The notes under the pieces were generated by a model, which was not told where the DNA came from, searched no databases, and saw only the letters and a program-made list of their open reading frames with translations. Made by a program: the position numbers and the translations under genes. From Acidimicrobiaceae bacterium (GTDB taxonomy: Bacteria > Actinomycetota > Acidimicrobiia > Acidimicrobiales > Bog-793), in contig JAODBN010000168.1 of NCBI GenBank assembly GCA_025463965.1, positions 1 through 9,753 of the forward strand: a DNA stretch of 9,753 nucleotides, read 5' to 3'. Positions 1-6,297 of the stretch are shown here, one piece after another; the first letter of the stretch is position 1; every line of letters starts with the position of its first letter.

Positions 1-638
1 GCATTGATGTTCACGCCATCGGGATCCGCGGCGACCACGACCGCCTCGATGCCGAGCCGGGAGAGCACCAAGGGGGCTACTTCGCTCGCGGCACCGTTGG
101 CGCAGTCGCACACCACTTTGAGACGGCGAGCGGGTGCGAGCCGGATCGAGCCGACGAGGTAGTCGGCGTAGTCGGAGACGGCCTCGTGCTCGAGGCGAAT
201 CTCACCGACCTCGCCCGAGCGGGTGGCCGAAGCCCCCGACGGGGAAGAGACGAGCAGGTCCAGCTCGTCCTCGACGGCGCGCTCCATGGCCTCGGCCAAC
301 TTGGTGCCGCCCTTGGAGAGCAGCTTGATCCCGTTGTCGGCATACGGGTTGTGCGAAGCGGAGATCATCGCCGCAGGCTGAGCCCGGTTGGCCGCCAGCC
401 AGGCGAGCGCAGGGGTGGGCAGCACGCCAAGATCGACCACCGAGGCGCCCTCGGCCGACAGGCCCGCCGCCAGCGCGGCGAGCAGCATCGGACCGGAGCG
501 GCGAGTGTCGCGGCCGACGAGGAAGGTCTCCCCTCCCATGCGACGGGCGGCAGCCCTCCCGATCGCCAGGGCGATCTCGGGAGTCAGCTCGGCGTTGGCG
601 ACACCCCGGATCCCATCGGTCCCGAAGCGGAGCGACAC
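1..638 (-). CDS. glmM: Phosphoglucosamine mutase, N-terminal part (gene runs off the left edge)
   Basis: GlmM interconverts glucosamine-6-phosphate and glucosamine-1-phosphate in the cytoplasm, feeding UDP-GlcNAc and peptidoglycan synthesis. Reading from a GTG at 638-636, the first 212 codons are present. They open with MSLRFGTDGIRGV, the classic N-terminus of the family. The active-site loop ISASHNPYADNGIK lies around 325-365, with the phosphorylated serine at about residue 95. Further on come KVVCDCANGA and the sugar/metal-region motif ADPDGVNIN, at the window edge. The metal-binding DGDGDR loop and the C-terminal domains lie outside. The frame is open throughout with no break. The start is 7 bases after the rpsI stop and has no good Shine-Dalgarno sequence, which suggests translation coupled to rpsI. 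The motif set separates GlmM from general phosphomannomutases well. Confidence 0.95.
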   Translation of the reverse strand, partial: MSLRFGTDGIRGVANAELTPEIALAIGRAAARRMGGETFLVGRDTRRSGPMLLAALAAGLSAEGASVVDLGVLPTPALAWLAANRAQPAAMISASHNPYADNGIKLLSKGGTKLAEAMERAVEDELDLLVSSPSGASATRSGEVGEIRLEHEAVSDYADYLVGSIRLAPARRLKVVCDCANGAASEVAPLVLSRLGIEAVVVAADPDGVNIN

Positions 639-645
639 CGAGGGA

Positions 646-1038
646 TCAGCGCTTGGAGTACTGGGGCGCCTTACGAGCCTTCTTCAGGCCGTACTTCTTG
701 CTCTCCTTCTCACGAGCGTCCCGAGTGAGCAGGCCGGCCCGCTTGAGGTTCGCGCGGAGCTCAGGGTCGAGCTCGACGAGGCCGCGAGCCAGGCCGAGGC
801 GCAGAGCACCCGCCTGGCCGGAGATCCCGCCTCCGTCCATCGTGACGTCGACGTCGTAGTCCTCGGCGCGCCCCGCGACCCGCAGGGGCTCGGTGGCGTG
901 CACCCGGTGGGTGGCCGCTGGGAAGTACTCCTCGATCGGCCGGCGGTTGATCGTGATCACTCCGGCGCCCGGACGGAGCCGGACGCGAGCGACCGCGGCC
1001 TTGCGGCGGCCGGTGGACTGGACGAGGGGCTTTGCCAT
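646..1038 (-). CDS. rpsI: 30S ribosomal protein S9 (uS9)
   Basis: S9 is a small-subunit protein whose basic C-terminal tail reaches the tRNA in the P site. The 130-residue product has the family's full length. It shows TGRRK at residues 9-13, INRRPIEEYF at 30-39, the GGGISGQAGALR loop at 69-80 and the basic tail KKYGLKKARKAPQYSKR at 114-130, ending in the invariant SKR. The ATG at 1038 is preceded by GGAGAGAG about 9 bases upstream. It lies 23 bases after rplM and 7 bases before glmM, so the three genes probably form one transcript. Nothing is missing or unusual. Confidence 0.98.
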   Translation of the reverse strand: MAKPLVQSTGRRKAAVARVRLRPGAGVITINRRPIEEYFPAATHRVHATEPLRVAGRAEDYDVDVTMDGGGISGQAGALRLGLARGLVELDPELRANLKRAGLLTRDAREKESKKYGLKKARKAPQYSKR

Positions 1039-1061
1039 CTGGCGACTCTCTCCGAATCTCG

Positions 1062-1511
1062 CTACGACGCCCGCCGAGCGCCGGGGATCTCGAGGCGCTG
1101 GGGGGACTGGGCGGCGTGCGGGTGGTCAGGACCTGCGTAGACCTTCAGCTTGGCGAGCATCTGGCGGCCGAGGGTCCCCTTCGGGAGCATCCCCCGCACT
1201 GCGCGCTCCACCAGCTCCTCGGGCTTGTCGGCGAGCAGCTCGGTGTAGCTGGTCGCTCGAAGGCTGCCGGGGTAGCCGCTGTGGTGGTAGGCGAACTTCT
1301 GGTCGCCCTTGTTGGCGGTGAGCACCAGCTTCGCCGCGTTCACGACGACGACGTGGTCGCCGGTGTCGAGGTGGGGGGCGAACATCGCCTTGTGCTTGCC
1401 CCGCAGCACGCTCGCCACCTCGGTGGCGAGCCGGCCGAGAACGAGGCCGTCCGCGTCGACGACGTGCCAAGCACGCACGATCTCGCTCGGCTTTGGGGAG
1501 TAGGTGCGCAC
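1062..1511 (-). CDS. rplM: 50S ribosomal protein L13 (uL13)
   Basis: L13 is an early-assembling large-subunit protein. From the GTG at 1511 the product has 149 residues and starts MRTYSPKPSEIVRAWHVVDA, as actinobacterial L13 proteins do. It continues with GRLATEVASVLRGKHK (26-41), DTGDHVVVVNAAK (49-61), HHSGYPGSL (76-84) and the C-terminal region with VRGMLPKGTLGR (105-116) and AGPDHPHAAQ. An in-frame ATG at 1535 would add eight residues, but it follows a stop codon directly and has no ribosome site. The GTG has AAAGGA seven bases upstream, so I prefer it. The gene is first in the rplM-rpsI-glmM unit. In many actinobacteria it follows truA; here it follows a marR gene instead. Confidence 0.97.
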   Translation of the reverse strand: MRTYSPKPSEIVRAWHVVDADGLVLGRLATEVASVLRGKHKAMFAPHLDTGDHVVVVNAAKLVLTANKGDQKFAYHHSGYPGSLRATSYTELLADKPEELVERAVRGMLPKGTLGRQMLAKLKVYAGPDHPHAAQSPQRLEIPGARRAS

Positions 1512-1518
1512 GGGGATT

Positions 1519-1524
1519 TCCTTT
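1519..1524 (-). promoter_or_regulatory. Ribosome binding site that fixes the rplM start
   Basis: AAAGGA on the minus strand ends seven bases before the GTG at 1511-1509, which is ideal spacing. It lies inside the reading frame of the longer ATG version. This argues that the ATG at 1535 is not the true start. Confidence 0.6.
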
Positions 1525-1582
1525 GGTCGCGCCATTCAGCGCTCGGTCGAGACGTCTGCACGGCTCCGAGGGCCGGAGAGGG

Positions 1583-1597
1583 CCGCGCCGGGCGCGG
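1583..1597 (-). promoter_or_regulatory. GC stem-loop in the rplM leader
   Basis: A perfect 6-bp inverted repeat (CCGCGC / GCGCGG) with a 3-base loop lies between the proposed rplM promoter and the gene. It would be in the first 25 or so bases of the 5' leader. Several bacteria control L13 operons through leader RNA structures, but I cannot match this to a known leader family. It may be only a GC-rich chance hairpin. Confidence 0.3.
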
Positions 1598-1609
1598 ACG
1601 TGCCGTCTA

Positions 1610-1639
1610 ACGATAGTGCAGCCAGGCCTGCGGTGTCAC
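1610..1639 (-). promoter_or_regulatory. Candidate promoter for rplM-rpsI-glmM
   Basis: On the minus strand GTGACA (1639-1634, five of six to the -35 consensus) is followed by an 18-base spacer and TATCGT (1615-1610, four of six to the -10 consensus). Transcription would begin near 1603, giving a leader of about 92 bases. The box pair lies about 20 bases after the marR stop. This fits the ribosomal unit having its own promoter now that it no longer follows truA directly. Confidence 0.45.
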
Positions 1640-1658
1640 ACGGCCCGAAGCGAACGCC

Positions 1659-2051
1659 TCACGGCGCCGATGTGATCGCCTGCTCGCGCAGAATCGCCCG
1701 CTGAGTCGGCCGGGCGGCCAGGTAGCGCTCGGTGCCGGCCGCCGTGATCGTCGTGAAGACCGAGCGCCGGTCGTCGGTGCACAGCGTCCGCTCCACGAGA
1801 CCCTCGCTCTCGAGCTTGGCAACCAGTCGGGAGAGTGCGCTCTGGGACAAATGGACCTGCTCGGCGAGGACGTGCATCCGCAGGCAGCCGCCATCGCCCG
1901 AGGCGTGGAGAAGCTGGAGCACTTCGAACTCGCTCGCAGAGATCCCGTGGGAGGACTCGAGCTCTCGATCGAGCCGGCAGGTGAGACGGTGGTAGCGAGC
2001 CATCAGCTCGTGCCACTCGCTCGCCAGGGCCTCGTCGCTCCCCTTGTTCAC
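1659..2051 (-). CDS. MarR-family transcriptional regulator
   Basis: This is a small winged-helix DNA-binding protein, most likely the local repressor of the divergent exporter gene at 2135. From the GTG at 2051 it has 130 residues. The N-terminal dimerisation helix (about 5-34) is followed by the winged helix-turn-helix: scaffold helix around LRMHVLAEQVHLS (57-69), recognition helix SQSALSRLVAKLESEGL (69-85), and a wing with the family's DDRR (93-96) leading into TITAAG (101-106). A longer form from TTG at 2078 is possible, but it would start upstream of the predicted transcription start. The GTG coincides with that start point, so I favour a leaderless mRNA. Cysteines at 25, 56 and 91 could allow redox sensing, though none sits in a recognised OhrR-type context. 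The ligand is unknown. Confidence 0.93.
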   Translation of the reverse strand: MNKGSDEALASEWHELMARYHRLTCRLDRELESSHGISASEFEVLQLLHASGDGGCLRMHVLAEQVHLSQSALSRLVAKLESEGLVERTLCTDDRRSVFTTITAAGTERYLAARPTQRAILREQAITSAP

Positions 2052-2057
2052 GGCCGC

Positions 2058-2088
2058 ATCATACCAAGACGCCGCCAATACATGTCAT
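2058..2088 (-). promoter_or_regulatory. marR promoter (leaderless)
   Basis: On the minus strand ATGACA (2088-2083, five of six) is followed by a 19-base spacer and TATGAT (2063-2058, five of six). Counting from -7 at position 2058, the start point is 2051, exactly the first base of the marR GTG. No Shine-Dalgarno sequence precedes either possible marR start. The 19-base spacer is longer than ideal; TGACAT one base downstream would give 18. Confidence 0.5.
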
Positions 2089-2125
2089 CGCATTATTTGT
2101 TGACGCATTAGATGCGTACGCATAG
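2089..2125. promoter_or_regulatory. Probable MarR operator array between the divergent promoters
   Basis: CGCATTA occurs at 2089-2095 and 2104-2110, and CGCATAG at 2119-2125, so the half-site CGCAT recurs at exactly 15-base steps. The last copy is the right arm of a perfect 12-bp palindrome, ATGCGTACGCAT (2112-2123). The middle copy also pairs with the same ATGCG to form CGCAT-TAG-ATGCG (2104-2116). The palindrome lies in the spacer and touches the -10 box of the exporter promoter. The first copy abuts the marR -35 box. Binding there could repress the exporter and marR together, as is usual for divergent marR/efflux pairs. Confidence 0.55.
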
Positions 2126-2128
2126 AGT
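2100..2128 (+). promoter_or_regulatory. Promoter of the first MFS exporter (leaderless)
   Basis: TTGACG (2100-2105, five of six) is followed by a 17-base spacer and TAGAGT (2123-2128, four of six). Counting from -7 at 2128, transcription begins at 2135, the A of the ATG. The bases before the ATG are GTGCCCCC, with no ribosome site, which agrees with a leaderless mRNA. Confidence 0.6.
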
Positions 2129-2134
2129 GCCCCC

Positions 2135-3688
2135 ATGCCCTCGCTCCCTTCGCTCGTCCGCACCGGAACGTCCAGGCGCACACGGGCGACGCACCCAGCG
2201 CTGTTCGTCCAAGACACCCGGTGGTCCCCCGCCGTCTGGGCGCTCCTCGTGGTGCTGTGCGGCGCCCTGTTCCTCGACGCCCTCGACGTGTCGATGGTCG
2301 GGGTCGCCCTTCCCTCGATCGGGAGGGACCTGCGCCTTGCTCCTGGTCAGCTCCAGTGGATCGTGAGCGGCTATGTCCTCGGCTACGGGGGCTTGCTGCT
2401 GCTCGGCGGCCGTGCGGCGGACCTGATCGGGCGGCGACCGGTGTTCTTGGCCGCAGTGACGGTATTCGGCGTGGCCTCGGTCGTGAGCGCGCTGCTCAGC
2501 AACGACACGGCGCTGATCGCCCTGCGCTTTTTGAAAGGTGCCTCCGCGGCCTGCACGGTCCCGGCCGGCCTGTCCATCATCACCACGACCTTCGCCGAAG
2601 GGCCGGCGCGCAGCCGGGCCTTCAGCATCTACACGGTCTGCGGTGCCAGCGGCTTCTCGATGGGCCTCGTGTTCGGCGGCCTGCTTACCGAGTTGAGCTG
2701 GCGGGCGACGTTCCTCCTGCCCGGCCCGGTCGCCCTCGCACTCGTGCTCATCGGCATCCGGGTAATCCCCCGTGGGACCCGTCAGGCAGCTCGCCTCAGC
2801 CACTTCGACCTGCCGGGAGCCATTTCCAGCACCGCCTCGCTGCTCCTCCTCGTCTACGCCGTCGTCGAGGCCCCGACGCGCGGCTGGGGCAGCGCTTGGA
2901 CGCTCGGGATGCTGGCAGGAAGCGCCTTGCTGATGGCGGCCTTCGTCGCCATCGAGCGTCGCCACCCCCGACCGCTGCTGCGCCTCGGCATCCTGCGCTC
3001 GGCGTCGATCCTGCACGCGAACCTCGGGGCGGCCGTCATGTTCGGCGGCTACGTCGCCTTCCAGTTCGTGGTGACGCTCTATCTGCAGGACGCCCTCGGA
3101 TGGTCGCCGATCACCATGGCGCTCGGGTTCCTGCCGGCTGGGCTGATCGTCATCGCCAGCGCCCCTCGGATGGGACAGGTGCTCGAGCGCTTCGATACCG
3201 CGGTGCTGATTCTTGCCGGGCTCGTCTCCCTGCTCGCCGGCTACGCCCTCTTCTTGCGGGTGAACCCCTCGCTCAGCTACTGGGAGTTGCTCTTGCCGAC
3301 CATGCTCCTCATCGGCCTCGGCTTCGCCTTGTGCTTCCCGTCGGTCAACGCCCAGGCGACCGCCGGGGTCGCTGACCACGAGCAGGGACTCGCCTCGGGG
3401 CTCGTCAACACGAGCATCCAGATCGGCGGCGCCGTGGTACTGGCGGTCGTGAGCGCACTGATCGGGCGCGGCTCGCACGGAACGATTCGCCACGGCCAGC
3501 TCCTGCCGGGGATGACAACGGCCATTGCGGTGATCTCGGCGCTGTCCGCGGTCGGGATAGCGCTCACCCTCGTCGCGCTCGTGGCCAAGCGCCGCAGCGC
3601 GGGAGCGGCGCAGATCGCCGAGCCGCCCGACGGCTCCTCCGAGTTGGGCTTCGACGACGAGGCTGAGCGCGGAGAGCTCGCCAGCTGA
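2135..3688 (+). CDS. MFS drug/solute exporter, DHA2 (EmrB/QacA) type
   Basis: This is an inner-membrane proton-coupled exporter of 517 residues, the usual size for the 14-helix DHA2 group. A basic cytoplasmic N-terminus of about 30 residues precedes the first helix (34-50). That helix runs into a D1-like motif, LDALDVSMVGVALPSI (47-62). Loop 2-3 carries motif A, GGRAADLIGRRPV (91-103). RFLKGASAACTVPAG (131-145) is the motif B region, with K134 where glutamine is common. Helix 5 has a motif C-like glycine pattern, GASGFSMGLVFGG (170-182). Many further hydrophobic helices follow, then an acidic tail rich in D and E (about 496-517). Placement opposite marR implies that MarR releases this gene when a substrate or toxic compound binds. 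The substrate cannot be read from the sequence. No frame breaks are seen. Confidence 0.93.
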   Translation: MPSLPSLVRTGTSRRTRATHPALFVQDTRWSPAVWALLVVLCGALFLDALDVSMVGVALPSIGRDLRLAPGQLQWIVSGYVLGYGGLLLLGGRAADLIGRRPVFLAAVTVFGVASVVSALLSNDTALIALRFLKGASAACTVPAGLSIITTTFAEGPARSRAFSIYTVCGASGFSMGLVFGGLLTELSWRATFLLPGPVALALVLIGIRVIPRGTRQAARLSHFDLPGAISSTASLLLLVYAVVEAPTRGWGSAWTLGMLAGSALLMAAFVAIERRHPRPLLRLGILRSASILHANLGAAVMFGGYVAFQFVVTLYLQDALGWSPITMALGFLPAGLIVIASAPRMGQVLERFDTAVLILAGLVSLLAGYALFLRVNPSLSYWELLLPTMLLIGLGFALCFPSVNAQATAGVADHEQGLASGLVNTSIQIGGAVVLAVVSALIGRGSHGTIRHGQLLPGMTTAIAVISALSAVGIALTLVALVAKRRSAGAAQIAEPPDGSSELGFDDEAERGELAS

Positions 3689-3709
3689 TCACAGCGCGCT
3701 CTGATCAGC
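3684..3709. terminator. 26-bp near-perfect palindrome at the end of the first exporter gene
   Basis: GCTGATCA (3684-3691) and TGATCAGC (3702-3709) are perfect inverted arms. Between them AGCGCGCT (3693-3700) is itself a perfect palindrome, and the two are joined by a single C on each side. The whole element is symmetric except for one C/C position. It includes the exporter stop codon at 3686-3688. It could be a terminator stem, although no T run follows, or a protein binding site. Confidence 0.4.
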
Positions 3710-3730
3710 CCGACAGGAGGTCCGGGCCTC

Positions 3731-3747
3731 CCGGCCCCCAGGGCCGG
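3731..3747 (+). terminator. GC-rich hairpin, probable terminator of the first exporter
   Basis: CCGGCCC-CCA-GGGCCGG is a perfect 7-bp stem with a 3-base loop, about 43 bases after the exporter stop. A C/G-rich repeat follows instead of a T run, which is common for actinobacterial stem-type terminators. It would insulate the second exporter's promoter from read-through. Confidence 0.5.
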
Positions 3748-3768
3748 CCCCTCGGCCCCTCGGCCCCT
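3745..3768. repeat. Three perfect tandem copies of CGGCCCCT
   Basis: Units lie at 3745-3752, 3753-3760 and 3761-3768, followed by CGGGGG. The final CCCC and the following GGGG can pair, so the repeat may add alternative stems to the terminator. Such an 8-base microsatellite can vary in copy number by slippage. Confidence 0.8.
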
Positions 3769-3814
3769 CGGGGGAGAAGAAACCAGAGCTTCGGGACAAT
3801 CCGGCCCAGCGGTG

Positions 3815-3843
3815 TTGCGAAACGGAGGTGACCTCCGTATAGT
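3815..3843 (+). promoter_or_regulatory. Promoter of the second MFS exporter
   Basis: TTGCGA (3815-3820, four of six) is followed by a 17-base spacer and TATAGT (3838-3843, five of six). The predicted start is near 3850, leaving about 173 bases of leader before the GTG at 4023. This is unlike the leaderless first exporter. Confidence 0.6.
3822..3838. promoter_or_regulatory. 17-bp perfect palindrome, probable operator of the second exporter
   Basis: ACGGAGGT-G-ACCTCCGT has perfect 8-base arms around one central base. It fills the promoter spacer and overlaps the first base of the -10 box. The size and position fit a TetR- or MarR-type repressor site. It shows no resemblance to the CGCAT array before the first exporter, so a different regulator is likely; none is encoded nearby. 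Confidence 0.55.
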
Positions 3844-3847
3844 AACT

Positions 3848-3859
3848 GGAGGCAACCTC
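3848..3859. promoter_or_regulatory. Second, weaker copy of the operator motif at the start point
   Basis: GGAGGCAACCTC matches the core of the upstream palindrome (GGAGGTGACCTC, 3824-3835) at 10 of 12 bases, with a 24-base offset. Its inner arms GAGG/CCTC are intact and the outer bases have lost symmetry. It covers the predicted transcription start, so the -10 box is flanked by a site on each side. Confidence 0.4.
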
Positions 3860-4011
3860 AGCTTAGAGGGCGAGCTCCTGGGAGCGATGCACCGGTCGGT
3901 TCCCGTTTGCGCCAACGACGGGGCCCGTCGGAGCACTCCCTGGCTTGCCCGAGGCGAGGCGGACCGTCCCCCGGCCCCGCCGCGCAGCGCATCAGCCGTT
4001 TCGCCGTTCAA

Positions 4012-4017
4012 AAGGAG
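4012..4017 (+). promoter_or_regulatory. Ribosome binding site that fixes the start of the second exporter
   Basis: AAGGAG ends five bases before the GTG at 4023. The in-frame ATG at 3945 has no comparable site, and its extra 26 residues look unlike a membrane transporter start. The GTG is therefore preferred. Confidence 0.75.
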
Positions 4018-4022
4018 TACCC

Positions 4023-5432
4023 GTGTCCCTCACCTCGCGCGCCCCGGCGCGGGCCACCATCGCCCTGGCGGTCATCGTGACCTGCCAGCTCATGGTCGTG
4101 CTCGACGCCACCGTGGTCAACATCGCCCTCGTCCCGATCAAGCGCTCGCTGCACTTCAGCACGGCCGACCTCTCCTGGGTCATCGACGCCTACAGCCTCG
4201 CGTTCGGCGGACTCCTCCTCCTCGGAGGACGCGCCGGAGACGTGTTCGGGCGCCGCCGGATGCTGATGGTCGGCCTCTTTGTCTTCACCCTCGCCTCGCT
4301 TCTCGGGGGCTTCGCAACCTCGGCCGGATGGCTGCTCGCCACCCGGGCCCTCCAGGGCGTCGGGGCGGCTCTGGCCTCCCCCAGCACGCTCAGCCTGATC
4401 AGTGCCACCTTCGAGGAAGGCGCCGCGCGCAACAAGGCGCTCGGCGTCTTCACGGCCGTCTCCGCAGGAGGCGGCTCGCTCGGCCTGGTGCTCGGCGGGG
4501 CCCTCACCTCGTGGTTCTCCTGGCGGTGGGTCCTGTTCATCAACGTGCCGATCGGGATCGCCGTGCTGTTGCTCGCCCCGCGCTACGTCACCGAGCCTCC
4601 TCGCAACGGCGGCAAGGTCGACGTCGCCGGCGCAGTCCTCGTCACCTCCGGGCTCGCTGGGGTGATCTACGCCTTCATCCGGCTTGCCGAGCGGGCGAGC
4701 TCGGGTGTGACCATCGGGTCTTTTGTTGCAGGAGCGTTGCTGCTCTCGAGCTTCCTCGTCGTCGAGCGCCGTCGCGCACAGCCGCTCATGCCGACCCGGA
4801 TCCTCTTCGACCGGGTTCGAGGCCCCGCGTACCTCGACTTCTTGCTCGTGCCCGCGGTCATGTACGGGGTGTTCTTCTTCATCAGCCAGTACCTCGAGGC
4901 GAACCTGCACTTCAGCGCCATCCGGGCCGGGCTCGGGTTCCTGCCGCTCACCGGGCTGATCTTTGCCAGCTCGCGAGTCACGCCCAAGCTCGTGGGTCGG
5001 ATCGGCGCCCGTCCCATCTTGTTGTTCGGACTCGTCCTCCTCGCCGGGGCCACCTTGTGGATCTCACAGGCAAACCCCTCGGAGGGCTACTTCGCCAGCC
5101 TGTTCGGGCCGATGCTGCTTTTCGGGCTGGGAGCGGGGTCGTGCTTCCTGCCACTCAGCGTGACCATCCTCGCCGGAGTGCCACGCAACGACTCGGGCGC
5201 GGCCTCGGGGATGCTGCAGACCATGCAGCAGACCGGCGCCGCCCTCGGGGTCGCGGCGCTCAGCAGCATCGCCATCTCGCACGGGCGCTCCGACGCCTTG
5301 CTGGCGGGGGCGGGGATCGTTCTCGTCGCCCTCGCCGTGGCGGGGATCGCCATCCGGCCGGTGCGCCGGGCGCAGGCCCCGACCGCCGAGGAGCTGGCCG
5401 AGGAGGCCCCGGTGCTGGCGCTCAGCGAATAG
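4023..5432 (+). CDS. MFS drug/solute exporter, DHA2 (EmrB/QacA) type
   Basis: This is a proton-coupled inner-membrane exporter of 469 residues from a GTG start with a good ribosome site. The first helix (about 11-28) runs into LDATVVNIALVPI (27-39), the family D1 motif with V in place of the usual proline after AL. Motif A, GGRAGDVFGRRRM, is at 68-80. The motif B region RALQGVGAALASP is at 108-120. The helix 5 motif C-like stretch AVSAGGGSLGLVLGG is at 145-159. WRWVLFINVPIGI (167-179) is the typical start of helix 6 in this group. The C-terminus is a short acidic cytoplasmic tail. It shares the family but not close identity with the exporter at 2135, and has its own promoter and operator type. 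Its substrate is unknown; antibiotic, dye or metabolite efflux are all possible. Confidence 0.93.
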   Translation: MSLTSRAPARATIALAVIVTCQLMVVLDATVVNIALVPIKRSLHFSTADLSWVIDAYSLAFGGLLLLGGRAGDVFGRRRMLMVGLFVFTLASLLGGFATSAGWLLATRALQGVGAALASPSTLSLISATFEEGAARNKALGVFTAVSAGGGSLGLVLGGALTSWFSWRWVLFINVPIGIAVLLLAPRYVTEPPRNGGKVDVAGAVLVTSGLAGVIYAFIRLAERASSGVTIGSFVAGALLLSSFLVVERRRAQPLMPTRILFDRVRGPAYLDFLLVPAVMYGVFFFISQYLEANLHFSAIRAGLGFLPLTGLIFASSRVTPKLVGRIGARPILLFGLVLLAGATLWISQANPSEGYFASLFGPMLLFGLGAGSCFLPLSVTILAGVPRNDSGAASGMLQTMQQTGAALGVAALSSIAISHGRSDALLAGAGIVLVALAVAGIAIRPVRRAQAPTAEELAEEAPVLALSE

Positions 5433-5456
5433 CTTTCCTGCGCGCTGAGCACTCGA

Positions 5457-5485
5457 AGAGGAGCGGCCTTGGGGCCGGCTCCTCT
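5457..5485. terminator. Strong stem-loop between convergent genes, likely bidirectional terminator
   Basis: AGAGGAGC (5457-5464) pairs with GCTCCTCT (5478-5485). Inside, GGCC (5465-5468) pairs with GGCC (5473-5476) around a TTGG loop, with one bulged G. It sits between the stop codons of the second exporter (5432) and the ABC ATPase (5509) and can fold on either strand. No long T run follows. Confidence 0.65.
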
Positions 5486-5508
5486 CGCGTCTGGCTGCAG
5501 TCGCCCGC

Positions 5509-6293
<785 letters not shown>

Positions 6294-6297
<4 letters not shown>

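Larger units (their letters stand above)
3689..4022 (+). other. Intergenic region between the two exporters
   Basis: These 334 bases hold no convincing gene. From left to right they contain the end of the 26-bp palindrome, a strong GC hairpin (3731-3747), three 8-base tandem repeats (3745-3768), a promoter with two similar inverted-repeat elements (3815-3859), and a leader of about 170 bases ending in a good ribosome site. The open frames that cross it (from 3812, and in frame from 3945) give low-complexity R/P/A-rich peptides without family features. Confidence 0.7.

Noticed and set aside
77..343. 88-codon minus-strand open frame in the glmM region
   Set aside because: It is out of frame with the glmM motifs FGTDGIRG, SASHNPYADNGIK and PDGVNIN, all of which lie in one uninterrupted other frame.
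2108..3493. A 461-codon minus-strand open frame opposite the first exporter
   Set aside because: The translation is low-complexity and rich in E, R, D, H and Q, as expected for the antisense of a hydrophobic GC-rich gene. It also covers the promoter region.
3832..3852. MerR/SoxR-type operator (CCTCC-N11-GGAGG) at the second exporter promoter
   Set aside because: MerR-type control needs boxes about 19 bases apart flanking the dyad. No suitable -10 box lies at the required place; the TTGCGA/TATAGT pair with 17 bases is better and its spacer holds a more perfect palindrome.
3945..4022. In-frame ATG extension of the second exporter
   Set aside because: The 26 added residues are basic and proline-rich with no ribosome site before the ATG, whereas GTG at 4023 has AAGGAG at good spacing.
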